Of a stretch of 64,000 nt of DNA, positions 61,272 to 64,000 are shown one piece after another (position 1 is the stretch's first letter; every line of letters starts with the position of its first letter). The translations under genes and the position numbers were made by a program. The DNA is from Hyphomicrobium sp. 12-62-95 (GTDB taxonomy: Bacteria > Pseudomonadota > Alphaproteobacteria > Rhizobiales > Hyphomicrobiaceae). The notes beneath the pieces were generated by a model, which was not told the DNA's origin, ran no database searches, and saw nothing but the letters and a program-made list of their open reading frames with translations. The stretch lies in the NCBI GenBank assembly GCA_002279935.1, contig NCCZ01000013.1:124001-188000 (forward strand), written 5' to 3'.

Positions 61272-62591
61272 TCAGCCGAACCGCGCACGGCTCGCTTCGA
61301 TCGTATCTTCCAGCGTCTTGAGGCCGGTCGTCGGCGCGGACACCAAAGCCGCCATGTTGCCCGGCTTGTGCTCGTTGCGGTACATCCGCATATGCGCTTT
61401 CGGGATATTCTCCCACGAAAACACCTCCGACAGACACGGATCGACGCGGCGATCGATGACGAGCCGGTTGGCGAGCGATGCTTGCTGCAAGTTTGCAAAG
61501 TGCGACCCTTGCACGCGCTTCTGATGCATCCAAAGATAACGTGCATCAAGCGTGAGATTATAGCCCGTCGTACCGGCGCAAATAACCACCATGCCACCGC
61601 GCTTCACGCAGAAGACTGAAACGGGAAATGTCGATTCGCCGGGGTGCTCGAACACCATATCGACGTTATTGCCCTTACCCGTGATGTTCCAAATAGCCGA
61701 ACCGAATTGGCGGACCTCTTTGAACCAAGCCTGATACTCGGGCGTGCCGACTTTCGGCATTTGGCCCCAGCAATTGAAATCTTTCCGGTTCAAAACCTCG
61801 CGCGCGCCCAATTGCATAACGAAGTCGCGCTTATCCGCATCTGATACGACGCCGATCGCATTGGCACCGGCGGTCGAGCACAACTGCACCGCCATCGAGC
61901 CAATGCCGCCAGACGCGCCCCACACCAGAACGTTGTGCCCGGGCCGCAGCGTGTGCGGCCGATGGCCAAACAACATGCGATATGCTGTGGCCAGCGTCAG
62001 CATGTAGCAGGCGCTCTCTTCCCACGTCAGATGCTTGGGCCGCGGCAGCAATTGCCGGTCCTGCACACGCGTGAACTGACCGAACGAACCATCCGCCGTC
62101 TCGTAGCCCCAGATACGCTGCGACGGCGACAGCATCGGATCGCCACCGTTGCACTCTTCGTCGTCGCCGTCATCTTGGTTACAGTGGACGACGACCTCGT
62201 CGCCGACCTTCCACCGCTTCACCGCCGATCCCACCGCCCACACGATGCCGGCCGCATCCGAACCTGTCACCAAGTAGGGCGCGCCGTGAACGTCGAACAT
62301 GGAGATGGGCTGTCCGAGGCACGCCCACACGCCGTTGTAATTGACGCCGGCCGCCAGCACGAGAACCAGCACATCATGGCTGTCCAATTCCCACGTCGGC
62401 AGCACCTCGATCTGCATCGCCGTGTCAGGCGGCCCGTGGCGCTCGCGCCGGATGGACCAACCGTACATCTTTTCCGGTACATGACCGAGCGGCGGAATTT
62501 CCCCAACCTCGTACAACGATTTCTTACCAGGCAAGAGAGCCGGCGCGGCGAGGTCTGCGTCCTTCATCATCACGGTTGCTGCTTGTGCCAA
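61272..62591 (-). CDS. ccr: Crotonyl-CoA carboxylase/reductase
   Basis: CCR converts crotonyl-CoA, CO2 and NADPH to ethylmalonyl-CoA, the key step of the ethylmalonyl-CoA pathway. The 439-residue product is of the medium-chain dehydrogenase type: WACLGQPISMFDVHG, GSDAAGIVWAVGSAVKRWKV, CYMLTLATAYRML, VWGASGGIGSMAVQL (cofactor loop) and FEHPGESTFPVSVF. I chose TTG 62591 as start, since AGGAG lies 7 nt before it. The ATG pair six to seven codons later lacks such a site, and ATG 62711 gives a non-conserved leader. It converges with the carbonic anhydrase gene. Confidence 0.94.
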   Translation of the reverse strand: MAQAATVMMKDADLAAPALLPGKKSLYEVGEIPPLGHVPEKMYGWSIRRERHGPPDTAMQIEVLPTWELDSHDVLVLVLAAGVNYNGVWACLGQPISMFDVHGAPYLVTGSDAAGIVWAVGSAVKRWKVGDEVVVHCNQDDGDDEECNGGDPMLSPSQRIWGYETADGSFGQFTRVQDRQLLPRPKHLTWEESACYMLTLATAYRMLFGHRPHTLRPGHNVLVWGASGGIGSMAVQLCSTAGANAIGVVSDADKRDFVMQLGAREVLNRKDFNCWGQMPKVGTPEYQAWFKEVRQFGSAIWNITGKGNNVDMVFEHPGESTFPVSVFCVKRGGMVVICAGTTGYNLTLDARYLWMHQKRVQGSHFANLQQASLANRLVIDRRVDPCLSEVFSWENIPKAHMRMYRNEHKPGNMAALVSAPTTGLKTLEDTIEASRARFG

Positions 62592-62724
62592 AGGCGGGCT
62601 CCTAATGTACCCGGTGCGGAAGATCGACGGTGAAAATGTGACGCTAGGAAAATGTTGCACCTGCGAGAAATAGATTGTCGTCATGAGAAGCATTGCCATT
62701 ATTGATGGCACGCCGATCCCTCGA

Positions 62725-63582
62725 TCATCCCAGGCAGCGCACGATGTGGTCGCGCAATTTGGCCACCGGCGGCCTAAGATTAGTGCCTGCGAGCAAGGCG
62801 ATTTCCGTGTCCTTCAAATCGGGCAGCGGATCCCCGTCGATCACATGCAGCCCGGCAGGAACCATCTCCTTCGGCAGCACCGCGATCCCTAACCCCGCGC
62901 GGACCGCCGCGATGGACCCCGACAGCGAGGCGCAGGTGTAAGCGATGCGCCAAGGCCGCTTCACCCGATCGAGTGATTCGATGGCCCGTTTGCGATAGAC
63001 GCACGGCTCGGGCGACACCACCAACGGCAGTGGACCGGTCGCATGCACATAATCATGCTGCCCCGCCACCCACACCAGAGGTTCGCGCCAGACACGCACA
63101 CCGCCGCCGCTGGAGGATTTCTCCCGCTTCAACAAAACAACGTCGAATTGGCCATTTCTGTACCCTTCCGCCAGATGCATCGTGAGATCGCACGTCACCT
63201 CCAACGCGACGGACGGATATGCTTGAACAAAGCGAGACAGGATATCGGGCAGGTGCTGCGTGGCGAAGTCCTCTGGCGTTCCCAGCCGCACGACACCCTG
63301 CATCTGCGGCTCATGCGTCAGCGACACGACCTCATCGTTGAGATCGAGAATTTTCTGCGCATAAGCGAGGACCGCCTCGCCCTCCGGTGTCAACTCAACC
63401 GAACGCGGCGTCCTGTCCAGCAGCCTGTGGCCGAGCGCATCCTCAAGCCGCTTGATCTGCAGCGACATGGTCGATTGTTGCCGCATGAGGCGCTCCGCCG
63501 CACGGGTGAAATTGCGCTCCTTCGCGATCATTGCGAATGTGCGCAGCAGATCGATATCGAGATTCACGAGGCTTTTCGGCAC
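62725..63582 (-). CDS. LysR-family regulator
   Basis: The 285-residue product has the LysR helix-turn-helix near its start (LDIDLLRTFAMIAKERNFTR, then AAERLMRQQSTMSLQIKRLE) and a substrate-binding C-terminal domain. I chose GTG 63582 because TGAGGG lies 5 nt before it; ATGs at 63627 and 63633 would lengthen it by 15-17 residues. It is divergent from the bicarbonate transporter gene and upstream of ccr on the same strand (133-base gap), so it may control either. An AT-rich stretch (TATCATTATCAATTTC) in the divergent region is a possible binding site. Confidence 0.88.
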   Translation of the reverse strand: MPKSLVNLDIDLLRTFAMIAKERNFTRAAERLMRQQSTMSLQIKRLEDALGHRLLDRTPRSVELTPEGEAVLAYAQKILDLNDEVVSLTHEPQMQGVVRLGTPEDFATQHLPDILSRFVQAYPSVALEVTCDLTMHLAEGYRNGQFDVVLLKREKSSSGGGVRVWREPLVWVAGQHDYVHATGPLPLVVSPEPCVYRKRAIESLDRVKRPWRIAYTCASLSGSIAAVRAGLGIAVLPKEMVPAGLHVIDGDPLPDLKDTEIALLAGTNLRPPVAKLRDHIVRCLG

Positions 63583-63726
63583 AGGACCCTCATCACCATT
63601 TCGCGCATTGATGGTGGAGACTATCATTATCAATTTCTATAAGGGACATTACGAGGCTATCGAGCCGCGCCAGATCGTCTTTCGCACCGCAACATAGCCG
63701 CCGGGCCACCCCGCGCGACACAACCG

Positions 63727-64000
63727 ATGGAGCACAGCCACATGGGCCAGGCCATGGACCTCGCCGCCGCCAACCTCCTGTCTCCGATGGTCCTCTTCTT
63801 CGTCTTGGGCCTCTTGGCGACACTGGCACGTTCCGACCTGTCCATCCCGGAAGCCATCGCCAAGGGCATGTCGCTCTACCTGATGCTGGCGATCGGCTTC
63901 AAAGGCGGTGTCGGCGTCGCGCAGAGCGGCCTCGACCTCAAATTGGGTGGCGCCATCCTCGCCGGCATTGTTCTAAGCGCCATCATCCCCCTGTTGGCGT
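63727..64000 (+). CDS. sbtA: Sodium-dependent bicarbonate transporter, SbtA-like (partial, cut by right edge)
   Basis: The first 91 residues are present, open to the edge. They show a start MEHSHMGQAMDLAAANLLSP followed by VLFFVLGLLATLARSDLSIP and AIAKGMSLYLMLAIGFKGGV, the SbtA N-terminal pattern (FKGG in the first repeat). Three membrane segments are visible. The 144-base gap to the LysR gene is the likely promoter region for both. In cyanobacteria SbtA imports HCO3- with Na+. Confidence 0.85.
   Translation, partial: MEHSHMGQAMDLAAANLLSPMVLFFVLGLLATLARSDLSIPEAIAKGMSLYLMLAIGFKGGVGVAQSGLDLKLGGAILAGIVLSAIIPLLA

Overview
The window looks like a GC-rich alphaproteobacterial chromosome of the order Hyphomicrobiales, and a Hyphomicrobium-like methylotroph is my best guess. 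The reasons are the plsX-fabH-ihfA-merR-tRNA-Pro order, a Cbp3-type cytochrome bc1 chaperone gene, a K+-independent H+-pyrophosphatase, a bd-type oxidase and a crotonyl-CoA carboxylase/reductase (ethylmalonyl-CoA pathway). The genus is an inference; no rRNA gene is present.

Positions 1-18.9 kb are accessory DNA that resembles the right-hand part of an integrative conjugative or mobilizable element. A type IV coupling protein (VirD4/TraG) runs off the left edge, preceded by three unrecognised genes on the same strand. A hairpin-rich candidate oriT lies just upstream of a MobC-relaxase pair. The cargo includes a trypsin-like protease with a two-helix membrane partner, a protein made of two tandem 64-residue repeats, an RpoH-like sigma factor, an XRE regulator, an H-NS-like protein, a GIY-YIG protein and many orphans. 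Two cassettes (10.5-12.0 kb and 14.5-16.0 kb) each pair a large protein of unknown family with an overlapping ankyrin-like protein; they are diverged copies of the same two-gene unit and are the strongest undescribed candidate here. The element appears to stop near tRNA-Pro(GGG) at 18.9 kb, but no integrase is visible.

Positions 18.9-48 kb are mostly ordinary chromosome: a 4'-phosphopantetheinyl transferase ending inside the tRNA gene, lipid synthesis genes, bamE, a Kef/YbaL antiporter, hppA, ridA, cydAB, trmFO and an aldehyde dehydrogenase. A single-chain restriction-modification enzyme lies between that dehydrogenase and a DUF779 gene, which are often neighbours. The intergenic regions carry palindromic repeats, and one repeat unit is split by a small GIY-YIG nuclease gene.

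Positions 48-60 kb form one long operon. A sigma-54 promoter is followed about 10 nt after its expected start site by a guanidine-I (ykkC) riboswitch. Then come an ABC importer, a 2-oxoglutarate oxygenase, an unknown protein, two DUF1989 proteins, a biotin-dependent 'urea' carboxylase and an allophanate hydrolase. The riboswitch and the gene set indicate that the substrate is guanidine rather than urea. The oxygenase and the unknown protein are extra parts that could release guanidine from a larger compound.

Positions 60-64 kb hold CO2/bicarbonate functions: a beta-carbonic anhydrase, crotonyl-CoA carboxylase/reductase, a LysR regulator and, divergently, the start of an SbtA-type bicarbonate transporter cut by the right edge.
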